Shown piece after piece: positions 44,542 to 53,953 of a DNA stretch of 64,000 bases. The stretch is from assembly GCA_963824415.1 (NCBI GenBank), contig CAWGPM010000001.1, positions 1 through 64,000 on the forward strand, read 5' to 3'. The notes beneath the pieces are model-generated. The model was not told where the DNA came from. It searched no databases and saw only the letters and a program-made list of their open reading frames with translations. A program made the position numbers and the translations under genes. Position 1 is the stretch's first letter; every line of letters starts with the position of its first letter. Origin of the DNA: JABDQA01 sp963824415. Lineage in GTDB: Bacteria > Desulfobacterota > Desulfobulbia > Desulfobulbales > Desulfocapsaceae.

Positions 44542-44757
44542 ATGAAGGTAACCATTGAATACTGCGTACCCTGAAACTACAAGCCGCGTGCTTCCGGGCT
44601 GGAAGCCGAACTGAAAAAAGCCTACGGCGCCGAGGTGGAATTGATCGCCTCCTCCGGCGGGGTCTATGAGGTCACCGTCGACAGCAGACTTGTTTTTTCA
44701 AAAAAGAAAACCGGCCGGTTTCCCGAGACAGGCGAGGTGCTCAAGCTGATCGGCTGA
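44542..44757 (+). CDS. SelW/Rdx-family selenoprotein (CVPU motif)
   Basis: 71 residues if the TGA at 44572-44574 is decoded as selenocysteine (Sec11). The product opens MKVTIEYCVPU, where C8-V-P-U11 is the CxxU redox motif of the Rdx (SelW/SelT/SelH) thioredoxin-like fold. NYKPRASGLEAELKKAYGAE (the usual Y..RA..L...L) and TGRFPETGEVLKLI at the C-terminus are the other family landmarks. GGAGGG lies before the ATG. A conventional reading stops after ten codons, so automated callers miss it. It is probably a small cytoplasmic thiol/selenol oxidoreductase. The DtxR-type gene converges 11 bases downstream. Confidence 0.88.
44572..44606 (+). promoter_or_regulatory. In-frame UGA and candidate SECIS hairpin of the SelW-like gene
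   Basis: A perfect 6-bp stem (GCTTCC at 44590-44595 with GGAAGC at 44601-44606) closes the 5-base loop GGGCT, whose first base is 21 bases after the UGA. Guanines in the loop and this spacing match bacterial SECIS elements and closely parallel the hairpin in hgcA. Confidence 0.7.
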
Positions 44758-44768
44758 GAGACCAGCGC

Positions 44769-45311
44769 TCAGGTCTGCTCCCGGGCCTGGCCGGACTCAT
44801 CCGAATCGCTTGGATCGTCTGAGCAGGAAGCGATGCAGTCGGTGCAGTCGGGCCGGGTGGTGCCCTTTCTGGTATAATCGGCAAATCCTTCGAGCAGACT
44901 GTCGCCGCCGCGCGGGCAGACCTGGAGAAATTTGATGAATTCGATCATCCTCGAAATTACCACCGGAGGCGCCGCGTGTTCGATCCGGCAGGCTGCCTCT
45001 TCCGCGTGGCCGGCGTCGATGGCCAGCACCTCGACAAAGAATTTTTTCAGTGATTCGTGCCGGTAGATGACATCCTCAGCGACCCGCCGGCCTTTGTCGG
45101 TCATCGTGATTGCTTCGTACGGCGCGTAGTTGATCAGCTCTTTTTTGGCCAGGGCCCGCAGTGCTTCCGTGACCGAAGCCCGGCTGACGTTGAGGCGGGT
45201 GGCGATCTCTTTGCTTCTGGCCACGAGTTTCTCGTCGGCGATATGATAGATGGCCTCGATATAATCCTCGAGACTGGCACTTAAATCGAAGGCCTGTTCA
45301 GACTTTTCCAT
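44769..45311 (-). CDS. DtxR/MntR-family metal-dependent regulator
   Basis: 180 residues. ASLEDYIEAIYHIADEKLVARSKEIATRLNVSRASVTEALRALAKKELI is the winged-helix N-terminus of DtxR/IdeR/MntR proteins. YEAITMTDKGRRVAEDVIYRHESLKKFF, AGHAEEAACRIEH and the following segment form the metal-binding dimerisation domain, with a Cys-rich tail PDCTDCIASC. It should repress iron or manganese homeostasis genes when metal-bound. The frame is open far upstream, but MEKSEQ matches family length. It is divergent from recN. Confidence 0.88.
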   Translation of the reverse strand: MEKSEQAFDLSASLEDYIEAIYHIADEKLVARSKEIATRLNVSRASVTEALRALAKKELINYAPYEAITMTDKGRRVAEDVIYRHESLKKFFVEVLAIDAGHAEEAACRIEHAAPPVVISRMIEFIKFLQVCPRGGDSLLEGFADYTRKGTTRPDCTDCIASCSDDPSDSDESGQAREQT

Positions 45312-45503
45312 ACTCAGGAGATGGTGGAGATTAACGGGTCGGGCAGCATGATTAAAATCGGTTGCCAAGTCGAACCGTGATTGGTATACGCCAGTTACGA
45401 TACTTTCCTTTTCAGGCTCCGTCAAGCATGTCCGAAATTTTGAAAATCGGCTGCGGCATGCGTGTTCAGGACAGGAAAAGCACCCGAAAACAGCCCCTAA
45501 GCA

Positions 45504-47204
45504 ATGCTCTGCGAACTCAAAGTAGAAAATCTCGCCCTGATCGAAACCCTGCACCTGCGTTTTGACCGCCACCACGATGATGGCGGCGGCGATGCACTGG
45601 TGGTGCTCACCGGTGAAACCGGGGCCGGTAAATCGATCATGATGCGTGCCATCGATCTGCTCAGCGGCGGCCGCGGGTCGGTGGACTGGATCCGGAGCGG
45701 GGCGGAGTCCTGCAGCGTGGAGGCGCTCTTTGCCGTCGACGAACATTACCAGGCCCTGCGCTCCCGTCTGGCGGAGGGTGGATTCGGTGATGATACCGAC
45801 TTGCTTATCAAGCGCATCATTGGCAGGAACGGGCGCTCGAGATTCTACATCAACGGTTCTCTGGCGACCGCCCGGATTGTAGCTGAGATCTGCTTTCATC
45901 TGCTCTCGGTGGCCGGACAGCATGACCACCAGCAGCTCTTGCAACCGGCACTGCATCTCGATTTTCTCGATCTTTTAAGCGACAACGCCCAGCCCCTTCA
46001 GGCCTTCAAAACGCGCTACGATGACTGGCGCACCGCCCGGCAGCAGCTCGAAGAGCTGCGCAACCGGGAGCAGCAGCGGGAACAGCGCCGGGATTTTCTC
46101 ATCTTTCAGATCGGCGAGATCGACGAGATCAGCCCGGAGATTGGCGAAGACGAGGCGCTCAGCCATGAGCGCGGTCGCCTGAAGCATGGCGAGGCTCTGA
46201 TCCGACTGAGCCGGCAGTGCTATGACCTGCTTGCTGCACCAATCACCGAACAGCTCAGCATTGTTCGGAAAAACCTGGAGCAGATGCGGGAAATGGATCC
46301 GGATCTGGACAAATTATCCGAAGAGCTGAGCAGTTATTCGTATCTTGCCGAAGATTTCAGCGCCCGGCTGCGGAGCTACCATGAGGGACTCGAAAACGAT
46401 CCGGTGCGATTGGAACAGGTCAATGCCCGGCTCGACATTCTGCAGGGGCTCAAGCGGAAATACGGTGAAAACCTTGAACTGGTATTCGATTTTCGCGAGA
46501 AGGCACAGCAGGAGCTGGATATGCTCGAAAACCTCGACCGGGAGATCGAGGAACAGCGCCTCACAACCGAGCGGCTTGAACAGGATGCAATGGCGGCCGC
46601 AGACGAGCTCTCCAAACTGCGCAGAAAGGCGGCGGCAGACATGGAGCGGGCCATGGCAGCTGAACTGGATTCGCTGAACCTTGCCCGGGCCGCCATCGAG
46701 GTCCGTTTCGCCGCGGTTGAGCATACTCCAGAGGCCCTGCGACCGGCGGGTTTTGACCGGGTCGAGTTCTTTTTCACCGCAAACCCCGGCGAACCCCCGC
46801 GGCCTCTGGCCAAGGTCGCCTCCGGTGGTGAACTGTCACGGCTGATGCTGGCCTTTAAATGTCTGCTGGCCAGAAGAGATATGGTTGAAACGGTCATTTT
46901 CGACGAGGTCGACACCGGTATCGGCGGCGAGGCGGCCGAGTCGGTGGCCCGGAAAATTCAGGAACTGGCCGACCATCATCAGGTAATCTGCATCACCCAT
47001 CTGCCCCAGATAGCCGCCCGCGGCACCGAGCATTTCAGGGTTGAAAAACGTCTGAGCCGCGGCAGAACCCTGACTTCGGTAAGCCATTTGTCCGAAGAAG
47101 AACGGGTTGCGGAGCTGGCTCGGATGCTGGCCGGCGATTCGGTCACCCGTCAGACCGAGGCCTGGGCCCGGGAACTGCTCGATAAGGGAAAGAAAGCGGC
47201 ATGA
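45504..47204 (+). CDS. recN: DNA repair protein RecN
   Basis: 566 residues, the full RecN length. LCELKVENLALIETLHLRF and GETGAGKSIMMRAIDLLSGG form the N-terminal strand and Walker A, followed by a long coiled coil (about 175-390). The C-terminal half has the ABC signature ASGGELSRLMLAFKCLLA and Walker B VIFDEVDTGIGGEAAE. RecN is an SMC-like ATPase that holds DNA ends together during double-strand-break repair. Its stop overlaps the next gene's ATG. Confidence 0.96.
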   Translation: MLCELKVENLALIETLHLRFDRHHDDGGGDALVVLTGETGAGKSIMMRAIDLLSGGRGSVDWIRSGAESCSVEALFAVDEHYQALRSRLAEGGFGDDTDLLIKRIIGRNGRSRFYINGSLATARIVAEICFHLLSVAGQHDHQQLLQPALHLDFLDLLSDNAQPLQAFKTRYDDWRTARQQLEELRNREQQREQRRDFLIFQIGEIDEISPEIGEDEALSHERGRLKHGEALIRLSRQCYDLLAAPITEQLSIVRKNLEQMREMDPDLDKLSEELSSYSYLAEDFSARLRSYHEGLENDPVRLEQVNARLDILQGLKRKYGENLELVFDFREKAQQELDMLENLDREIEEQRLTTERLEQDAMAAADELSKLRRKAAADMERAMAAELDSLNLARAAIEVRFAAVEHTPEALRPAGFDRVEFFFTANPGEPPRPLAKVASGGELSRLMLAFKCLLARRDMVETVIFDEVDTGIGGEAAESVARKIQELADHHQVICITHLPQIAARGTEHFRVEKRLSRGRTLTSVSHLSEEERVAELARMLAGDSVTRQTEAWARELLDKGKKAA

Positions 47205-48247
47205 GTCGGGTGCGGGCGATCAGTCTCTTTTCCGGCGGTCTCGATTCGATCTGCGCCACCCGGCTGGTGATGGAGCAGGGCATCGAAGTGATCGCGGTCA
47301 AGTTCGTCTCTCCATTTTTCGGCTATGACATTTTGCGCGATCCCCAGGGGTACAAAAAAGAAACCCTGCGCAAATATGGCATCGAAGTCATCGTTGTCGA
47401 TATCAGTGCAGACTATCTGAGAATGCTGCGCAACCCGGCCCACGGTTTCGGCAGATACTTCAATCCCTGTATCGACTGCAAGATTTTCATGCTGGAGCGG
47501 GCTCGGGCGATGCTCGAAGAGCTGGACGCCGCCTTTCTGATCACCGGCGAGGTACTCGGTCAGCGACCGATGTCCCAGCGCCGGGACACGCTCAATGTGA
47601 TCGAACGCGATTCCTCCACCAGAAGCAGGCTGCTCAGACCGCTCAGCGCCAAGCTCTTGAACCCGACCGAGGCCGAGATCCAGGGGCTGGTGGATCGTGA
47701 GAGATTGCTCGATTTCAGCGGCCGGGGGCGTTCGCGCCAGATCGCCCTGGCCAGGAAGATGGGCATCGAGGACTTCCCGGCCCCGGCCGGCGGCTGTATT
47801 CTGGCCGATCCGATCCTGAGCCGACGCATCGCCAGGGTATACGATGGTGATTTCGTGGTTACCCCGCAGAATATGGGTGTGCCCGATATTCTGCTGATGC
47901 TGCTCGGGCGACAATTTCTGCTGCCCCAAAACGGATGGTTGATTCTGGGCCGCGACGAAAAGGAAAACAACCGGCTCGAGGAACTCCAGGAACGGGGCGA
48001 TATAAAACTGTTCATCGAGGAGCGGCCGGGACCGGTTGCGCTGCTCAGGCGGGCCGCCGAACTTTATGATAGTAAGGAAAAAAGGGAAGAAGACATTGCG
48101 GCGGCGGCTGGACTTGTAAGCCGTTATGCAAAAAAAACGGACGGCAGGTCAAGCGGCGGCACGGTGATCATCATCGATGACGGCATACGCGCCGAGTTGT
48201 ATCAGGAGCCCCTTGATGATGAAATCTTCAAAGACTGGACCATCTGA
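47201..48247 (+). CDS. PP-loop tRNA thiolation-type enzyme (ThiI/MnmA-related)
   Basis: 348 residues. The PP-loop AISLFSGGLDSICATRLVMEQ binds ATP for adenylation. The CIDCK pair and the later GGCILAD cysteine fit the catalytic thiol positions of sulfur-transfer enzymes of the tRNA thiouridine family. The C-terminal part (from about 235, NGWLILGRDEKENNRLEELQ) resembles the NFACT-R/DUF814-like extension seen in a group of such proteins. The substrate nucleoside is uncertain. It is translationally coupled to recN. Confidence 0.8.
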   Translation: MSRVRAISLFSGGLDSICATRLVMEQGIEVIAVKFVSPFFGYDILRDPQGYKKETLRKYGIEVIVVDISADYLRMLRNPAHGFGRYFNPCIDCKIFMLERARAMLEELDAAFLITGEVLGQRPMSQRRDTLNVIERDSSTRSRLLRPLSAKLLNPTEAEIQGLVDRERLLDFSGRGRSRQIALARKMGIEDFPAPAGGCILADPILSRRIARVYDGDFVVTPQNMGVPDILLMLLGRQFLLPQNGWLILGRDEKENNRLEELQERGDIKLFIEERPGPVALLRRAAELYDSKEKREEDIAAAAGLVSRYAKKTDGRSSGGTVIIIDDGIRAELYQEPLDDEIFKDWTI

Positions 48248-48279
48248 GTCGTTTGAGCCTGAAGAGGTAGCTGCTTCGA

Positions 48280-49479
48280 TCAGGAGGATGCGGTTTCGGC
48301 CAGAGCCGCCTCTATTCTGCGGAGCCCTTCTTCCAGCCTGGATCGCGGGCAGGCGATGTTGATTCTCTGATAGCCCGAGCCGCCCGAACCGAAGATAAAA
48401 CCGTCATCCAGCCCCACCCTGGCCTTCTTGCGCATGAACGCTCGCAGTTGGCGATCGCTGAGTCCCAAACCGCTGCAGTCGAGCCAGACCAGATAGGTCC
48501 CCTCGATCGGCATCACCTGAAGCGCTGGAATTCGTGCGGCGATGAACTCCTTGAGAAACTGCAGGTTGCCCTCGAGATAGCCGAGTAAATCCTTTAACCA
48601 GGGATCACCGTGCCTGAAGGCTGCCTCCATCGCAGCTTTGCCGAACGGGCAAGGGCTGGCGAGGAATCCGGCGGTCCGTTCGCGAAGGACATTTCTCAGT
48701 TTGGGATCAGCAATGATCATCACCGAGGCGTTCAAACCGGCCAGATTGAAGGTTTTGCTGGCTGCGAAGCAGGTAATGGTGTTGAGTGCCACCTCTTCTC
48801 CGAGGGTGGCCGTCGGGATGTGCTGGTGGCTGCCGAAAAGGAGTTCCGCGTGAATCTCATCGGAGATGATGATGGCGTTGTTGTCGAGAACGATGCGAGC
48901 CGCCTCCGCCAGTTCCTCTCTTCTCCAGACCCTGCCGACCGGGTTGTGGGGGCTGCAGAGCAGCATCATACGGGCTCTGCTCGGTTCCGGCCTGAGCCCG
49001 GAGCAGTCGGGCCGGAAGGCTTCGTTGAGCCCTTCGAAGTCCATGGAGTAGGTCCCATTCCGGATGATAAGCTGATTCTCGATCACTGAGCAGCCGTTGT
49101 GGGTGATTGCCGAGAAGAAGGGATAGTACACCGGAGGCTGCAGAATCACACCGTCTCCTGGTTTGGTAAAGGCCATGATGATCATATGCAGGGCATGGAC
49201 TACCCCTGTTGAAAAGACCAGCCACTGTTTTTCGACCCGCCAGTTGAATTTGGCATAGAGACGCTCCACCACCGCCTGCTTGAGTGAATCGCTCTCGGTC
49301 TCATAGCCGTAGATGGGATGCTTTGCCCGTTTGATGATCGCTTCGGTGATTGGTTTGGCCACTTCAAAATCCATGTCGGCTACCCACATGGGTAGAATAT
49401 CGGCCTCGCCGAATATCACTGGTGCCCCATCCCATTTCGCCGATCCGCTTCCATATCTGTTGATTAATGTATCAAACAT
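48280..49479 (-). CDS. PatB/MalY-type pyridoxal-phosphate aminotransferase-lyase
   Basis: 399 residues, fold-type I PLP enzyme. LPMWVADMDFEVAKPITEAI is the conserved N-terminal substrate strand of PatB/MalY cystathionine beta-lyases. The PLP lysine is in AASKTFNLAGLNASV, with CSPHNPVGRVW and ISDEIHAELLF as cofactor contacts. It probably performs C-S beta-lyase chemistry (cystathionine to homocysteine). MFDTL is chosen as start by family alignment, ten codons inside the open frame. The dus gene lies just upstream on the same strand. Confidence 0.88.
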   Translation of the reverse strand: MFDTLINRYGSGSAKWDGAPVIFGEADILPMWVADMDFEVAKPITEAIIKRAKHPIYGYETESDSLKQAVVERLYAKFNWRVEKQWLVFSTGVVHALHMIIMAFTKPGDGVILQPPVYYPFFSAITHNGCSVIENQLIIRNGTYSMDFEGLNEAFRPDCSGLRPEPSRARMMLLCSPHNPVGRVWRREELAEAARIVLDNNAIIISDEIHAELLFGSHQHIPTATLGEEVALNTITCFAASKTFNLAGLNASVMIIADPKLRNVLRERTAGFLASPCPFGKAAMEAAFRHGDPWLKDLLGYLEGNLQFLKEFIAARIPALQVMPIEGTYLVWLDCSGLGLSDRQLRAFMRKKARVGLDDGFIFGSGGSGYQRINIACPRSRLEEGLRRIEAALAETASS

Positions 49480-49510
49480 GTTTTCACCGTTGCCAGGGTT
49501 CGGATACAAC

Positions 49511-50479
49511 TCATCGTTCCAGTACCGCGTCGACTGCCTTCAGATAGCTCTTTTCCGATGGTGCCCTGGTTATTTTTTTCAATAGTTTCTCTTTTTCGGG
49601 AAAGGCATGGATGTAATAGACCCACACCTTTTTCATGCGGCCCAGCAGATGCCCGGGCCCGCTGAGCCGCTCTTTCAAACCATGATAGAGATCGTCGTGA
49701 AAGAGCTGCAGCTTCTTCCTGCGCTCGTCGCTGGAAAGGCGGATACCTTTAATTTCAGCCGGCAGGAAGGGATTGCTCAGCAGGCCCCGGCCGATCATCC
49801 AGCGGTTCACCGGGGCGCAGCGCTGCTGCAACGCGGAAAAGCCGGAAAGGTTTATGATATCGCCGTTGTAGACCAGCCGGTGGGCGGTACGTGCGGCACA
49901 CGCCTGGAATTGATCCAGATCCGGTGTACCTCGGTAAAGTTGGATTCCGAGCCGGGGATGAATGATTATTTCGCTCAGCGGGTAGTCGTTCAGCATCGGC
50001 AGAAGGGTCTGTGATTCGTATACTTCCTGGTAGCCCAGCCTCATTTTGATCGACAGCGCCGGCTTCATCTGGGGGATGGCCGTATCGAGCAGAGCGGCGA
50101 TCTCTTCCGGATAGGGCAGCATCCCGGCCCCCCGCCGCTTGGAAGCCACCATGCGCACCGGGCAGCCAAGGTTCCAGTTGATCTCAGAATAGCCGATATC
50201 ATAGAGCCGGTTGGCCAGTTCAATAAAGCCCTCAGGCTCTGTATTGATGATCTGGGGAATCAGTGTCAGGGATGAGTTGTTCTCCGGCAGCACATCGGCG
50301 ATCAGCTTGTCGGGATAGGGGCCTTTACGCTGCGGGTTGATAAACGGTGCGATGGCCCGGTCGATGCCGCTGAAGTGGGAGGTATAGACCCGGCGAAACA
50401 AATAGTCAGTGATACCCTTGAGCGGCGCCATCGAGACAATCGGGGCAGTCTCGCTGTTGGGGCTGGCCTGGCGTGTCAA
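49511..50479 (-). CDS. tRNA-dihydrouridine synthase
   Basis: 322 residues with an FMN-dependent TIM barrel. IVSMAPLKGITDYLFRR is the standard opening strand, NWNLGCPVRMVASKRRGAG contains the catalytic Cys (GCP), and KPALSIKMRLG, IIHPRL, YNGDI and IGRGLLSNP are the FMN and phosphate contacts. It reduces uridines in tRNA D-loops using NADPH. The start is a TTG; the next Met would cut into the first strand. The paralogue type (DusA/B/C) cannot be assigned by eye. Confidence 0.88.
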   Translation of the reverse strand: MTRQASPNSETAPIVSMAPLKGITDYLFRRVYTSHFSGIDRAIAPFINPQRKGPYPDKLIADVLPENNSSLTLIPQIINTEPEGFIELANRLYDIGYSEINWNLGCPVRMVASKRRGAGMLPYPEEIAALLDTAIPQMKPALSIKMRLGYQEVYESQTLLPMLNDYPLSEIIIHPRLGIQLYRGTPDLDQFQACAARTAHRLVYNGDIINLSGFSALQQRCAPVNRWMIGRGLLSNPFLPAEIKGIRLSSDERRKKLQLFHDDLYHGLKERLSGPGHLLGRMKKVWVYYIHAFPEKEKLLKKITRAPSEKSYLKAVDAVLER

Positions 50480-50865
50480 TGGCTCACCGGCAATAGGTCG
50501 AAAGCCATCGACCGCAGTTCTGCAGACTGGTCCGAAACCTGGTGGGCCATGAGCGGTTTATAAAGCCGGTTGTCTTGCATGAGATATCCGTTGGCTGTCT
50601 GCCCAGGCAGGGCGGCGCGGTGCAGCCTGCTTATGGTTTGTGGACGTGTTTTTCTATACGGCCTATTGAATTTTTTAGTCTAGGAGCACAGGCCAGGGTC
50701 CGGCTCTTCGTTTGCCGGCAGCGGGAGCAGGCGGTGCCCATTCTGTCGTTATATGGTACCCTGTTTTCGGTTGCTTTGTAGGGGCCATTCCGAACTGATA
50801 GCAGGGCAGTCGGTCTGGATTGTATTAACTTGTTGGTATGCTCGTCAAGAATCGAATTTTAGAAG
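50480..50865. other. Divergent intergenic region, nothing recognised
   Basis: 386 bases between the minus-strand dihydrouridine synthase and the plus-strand nucleotidyltransferase gene. It should contain both promoters. I see no small gene with a ribosome binding site and no clear operator. Confidence 0.3.
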
Positions 50866-52371
50866 ATGAAGAAGACAAACACCAGTTCGGCTGCATCGAG
50901 CCTTGATCGTGCGGCGCTTGCCGCTGCGCTCAAGCGTTTTCCGAAGCGCTTGCTGAATATTCTGCTGCAGTCTGCCGGCGAGTTGGAGCTGGAGCTCTAT
51001 CTGGTTGGCGGTGTGCTGCGTGATGCGCTGACTGGCACCGACACCCATGATCTCGATCTTGCGATTGCAGGCGGCGCGCAGCGTTTTTTACGGCGGGTCA
51101 GGCAACGCCTCGGCTACGGGGCACTGGTGCCCCTTGGAGACGCTGAAGACGATACCTGCCGGCTGGTGATCGATGAGTTGCTGATCGATGTGGCGGGCTA
51201 TCGCGGCGGGGCGGCTAGCATCGAAGCAGATCTGGTGCGCCGCGACTTCACCATAAACGCGATGGGCCTCAGGTTTGCGGAGATCCTTGACGCTGGAACG
51301 CCCGAGCTGATAGACCCGCTGGCAGGTTTTGCCGATCTGCAGAAAGGCCTGATCCGGGCATGTACCGGGGCCTTCTCCGACGATCCGCTGCGTCTATTGC
51401 GGGCCTATCGGTTTGCGGCCCAGCTCGATTTTCGTATCGACGAAACCACCAGAGATGAAATCAGCTCCGGCGCCGCCAGTATTTCCCGGTGCGCCGCTGA
51501 GCGGATCAGTTATGAACTTGATCTGATCATGACCACTTCCCGCGCCTCTGCCACTTTTGCTGCCATGCGGGCATCCGGCCTGCTGGGCTATCTGGTGCCC
51601 GAACTCTACGATGGTGCCGGTGTCGAACAGCCGCCGTTTCATCACCTCGATGTAATGGACCATAATCTGCAGACGCTGGAGTGGCTCGAGCGTATCATCG
51701 CCGCACCGGATTCCCATTTTCCCGGCTGCGGCGAGGCCGCCGAAGCCTTTGGCGCTGAACCTAAGCAGCACATCGAATTGAAGTGGGCAGCGTTGCTTCA
51801 CGATGTCGGCAAACCCGCAACCAGGCAGGTGAACAGCGAGAAGCAGGGCCGCATCACGTTCTACCGTCACGACGAATGCGGCGCCGCAATAGCCCAGCGC
51901 ATAGGCGAGCGGCTCAGGTGGAGCCGAAGCCGGAAGCGCCGGATATCTGCCTTGATCTCGATGCATATGCACCCGTTTCACCTGGGCAACGTGCTGGGCA
52001 AAGAGGGCAGTTTGAGCAGCCGGGCCATGCTCAAGCTCTGCCGGCGGGCCGGCGACCTTTTGGTCCCGCTGTTTTTCCTGGCCATGGCCGACAGCCTGGC
52101 CGGTCAGGGGCCGGACAAACCGGAGCACATCGAAGCATTGTTGCAGCAGTTATTCGTTGATTTGATCCGCTTCTGCGAAGAGCGCATGCAGCCGGTGCTC
52201 CGCGGACCGAAACTGTTGACCGGCAACGACCTGATTGATACACTGGGACTGGAGCCGGGCCCTGTAATCGGCCGCCTGCTCGAAGCGGTGGAGACCGCAG
52301 CCGTAGCCGGTGAGATCGGCTCGAAACAAGAGGCGCTTGACTGGCTGCAGAAACATATGGAGAACAGCTAA
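50866..52371 (+). CDS. tRNA nucleotidyltransferase/poly(A) polymerase family with HD domain
   Basis: 501 residues. The class II nucleotidyltransferase head has YLVGGVLRDALTGTDTHDLDLAI, where DLD supplies the two metal-binding aspartates, then VRRDFTINAMGL and the motif FSDDPLRLLRAYRFAAQL. The C-terminal half has an HD phosphohydrolase domain (HHLDVMDHNLQTLEWL, ALLHDVGKPATR). The family adds CC, A or CCA to tRNA 3' ends. In bacteria with split CC- and A-adding enzymes the HD-bearing form is common, so the exact specificity is unresolved. Confidence 0.88.
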   Translation: MKKTNTSSAASSLDRAALAAALKRFPKRLLNILLQSAGELELELYLVGGVLRDALTGTDTHDLDLAIAGGAQRFLRRVRQRLGYGALVPLGDAEDDTCRLVIDELLIDVAGYRGGAASIEADLVRRDFTINAMGLRFAEILDAGTPELIDPLAGFADLQKGLIRACTGAFSDDPLRLLRAYRFAAQLDFRIDETTRDEISSGAASISRCAAERISYELDLIMTTSRASATFAAMRASGLLGYLVPELYDGAGVEQPPFHHLDVMDHNLQTLEWLERIIAAPDSHFPGCGEAAEAFGAEPKQHIELKWAALLHDVGKPATRQVNSEKQGRITFYRHDECGAAIAQRIGERLRWSRSRKRRISALISMHMHPFHLGNVLGKEGSLSSRAMLKLCRRAGDLLVPLFFLAMADSLAGQGPDKPEHIEALLQQLFVDLIRFCEERMQPVLRGPKLLTGNDLIDTLGLEPGPVIGRLLEAVETAAVAGEIGSKQEALDWLQKHMENS

Positions 52372-52440
52372 ATCGGTCCTCCGGCGGCCTGATTCTGCAG
52401 CGTGATTCGCCTTGCGAAAGCACAGTAAATGGAATAAAGA

Positions 52441-53043
52441 GTGCGTAAAGTACGGGACTATTACTTCAAGAAAGCCAAGAAGCAGAAATATCCGGCCCGG
52501 TCGGTCTTCAAGCTCGAGGAGGTGCAGCAGAAATATCGCATCTTTCGGCGCGGAGATTCGGTGCTGGATCTGGGCTGTCACCCGGGGAGCTGGTCGCTCT
52601 ATGCCTCTGCCGCAGTCGGAGAGAAGGGGCTCGTGGTCGGGGTGGACCTGCAGGAAACTTTGCAGCAGCCCAAGGACGGTGGTTGCGCTATTCACTGGCT
52701 GTGCCGTGACATCACCGATCCAACCCTGGTCGATGATTTGAAAAAAATCCGGCCGTTGTTCAGGGTGGTGATCTCCGATATCGCTCCCAAGACCAGTGGC
52801 AACCGCTGGTCCGATCATCAGCAGTCGATGCGGCTGGTCCATCAGTGCCTGGACCTGGCCGAACGGTTCCTGGTCGAGCGGGGCCATTTTCTCTGCAAGG
52901 TCTTTCAGGGCGAGGATATGCCCGGATTCGTGGCTGATCTCAAGCAGCGCTTCGGCTTCGTCAAAGTGATCAAGCCACAGAGTTCGCGCAAGGAGAGCCG
53001 CGAGGTCTTCGTGCTGGCCATGGAATACAAAAAATCCAGGTGA
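52441..53043 (+). CDS. rlmE: 23S rRNA (uridine-2'-O-)-methyltransferase RlmE/FtsJ
   Basis: 200 residues, GTG start. RKVRDYYFKKAKKQKYPARSVFKLEEVQQ is the RrmJ N-terminus with the first catalytic Lys. VLDLGCHPGSWSLYAS is the SAM-binding motif I, and VISDIAPKTSGNRWSDH carries the catalytic Asp. FLCKVFQGED carries the second Lys and SRKESREVFVLA the Glu, so the K-D-K-E tetrad is intact. It methylates U2552 of the A-loop in 23S rRNA during 50S assembly. The gene stands between the CCA-type enzyme and yebC. Confidence 0.94.
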   Translation: MRKVRDYYFKKAKKQKYPARSVFKLEEVQQKYRIFRRGDSVLDLGCHPGSWSLYASAAVGEKGLVVGVDLQETLQQPKDGGCAIHWLCRDITDPTLVDDLKKIRPLFRVVISDIAPKTSGNRWSDHQQSMRLVHQCLDLAERFLVERGHFLCKVFQGEDMPGFVADLKQRFGFVKVIKPQSSRKESREVFVLAMEYKKSR

Positions 53044-53196
53044 TAATGGTTGAGGCCTTTCTGCAGATGTACAGCCCAGATGGCAGGGCAGGCGATGAGG
53101 CAGTACTAGAGCATCAACAGCATATCTCAGCATGCGGGCGTCATTAATGATCGAATTATTAACGCTCCCATAAAACAGCATTAAATAGGATCGTAT

Positions 53197-53946
53197 ATGT
53201 CAGGACATTCGAAATGGTCGACCATCAAACGCAAGAAAGGGGCAATTGATGCCAAGCGGGGTAAAATCTTCTCTAAGCTGATCAAGGAGATTACCGTGGC
53301 CGCCAGGCAGGGCGGCAGTGACCCCAACGGCAACCCCCGGCTCAGATCGGCCATCGCTACGGCCAAAAAAGAGAACATGCCCAACGACAATATCAGCCGG
53401 GCAATTGACAAAGGCTCCGGCGGCGGCGATGGCGACACCTACGAAGAGATTCTTTACGAGGGGTACGGACCCGGCGGGGTTGCGGTACTGGTCGAATGCA
53501 TGACCGACAACCGCAATCGGACGGTGGCCGATGTCAGGCATTTTTTCGCCAAGAGCAATGGCAATCTCGGTGAGAATGGCTGTGTGGCCTGGATGTTCGA
53601 CAAGAAGGGCCAGATCATCATCGACAAGCAGAGCATATCGGAAGAGGAACTGATGGAAAAGGCGCTGGAAGCGGGTGCTGAGGACGTAATCGAGGAGGAA
53701 AACGAGTTTCAGGTCCTCACCAGCGTTGAAGACTTCAACGATGTGCGCGACAGTCTCGAGCAGCAGGGAGTCGAGTTCCTGGAAGCGACGATCTCGATGA
53801 TTCCCAAGAACACCGTCGATGTGACCGAGGAAAATATCGCTTCAGCCCTGCTCAAGCTGCTGGAGAACCTTGAAGACCATGACGATGTGCAGAACGTTCA
53901 TGCCAACTTCGATATCGAAGAGAGCCTGATGGAAAAATTGTCCTGA
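53197..53946 (+). CDS. yebC: YebC/PmpR family protein (TACO1-like)
   Basis: 249 residues. SGHSKWSTIKRKKGAIDAKR is the invariant start of the family, followed by GGSDPNGNPRLRSAIATAKKENMPND and the three-domain layout. YebC proteins act as DNA-binding regulators in some species and, as with mitochondrial TACO1, help ribosomes through polyproline or other stalling motifs. It directly precedes ruvC by seven bases, a common bacterial arrangement. Confidence 0.96.
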   Translation: MSGHSKWSTIKRKKGAIDAKRGKIFSKLIKEITVAARQGGSDPNGNPRLRSAIATAKKENMPNDNISRAIDKGSGGGDGDTYEEILYEGYGPGGVAVLVECMTDNRNRTVADVRHFFAKSNGNLGENGCVAWMFDKKGQIIIDKQSISEEELMEKALEAGAEDVIEEENEFQVLTSVEDFNDVRDSLEQQGVEFLEATISMIPKNTVDVTEENIASALLKLLENLEDHDDVQNVHANFDIEESLMEKLS

Positions 53947-53953
53947 TTTTCAG

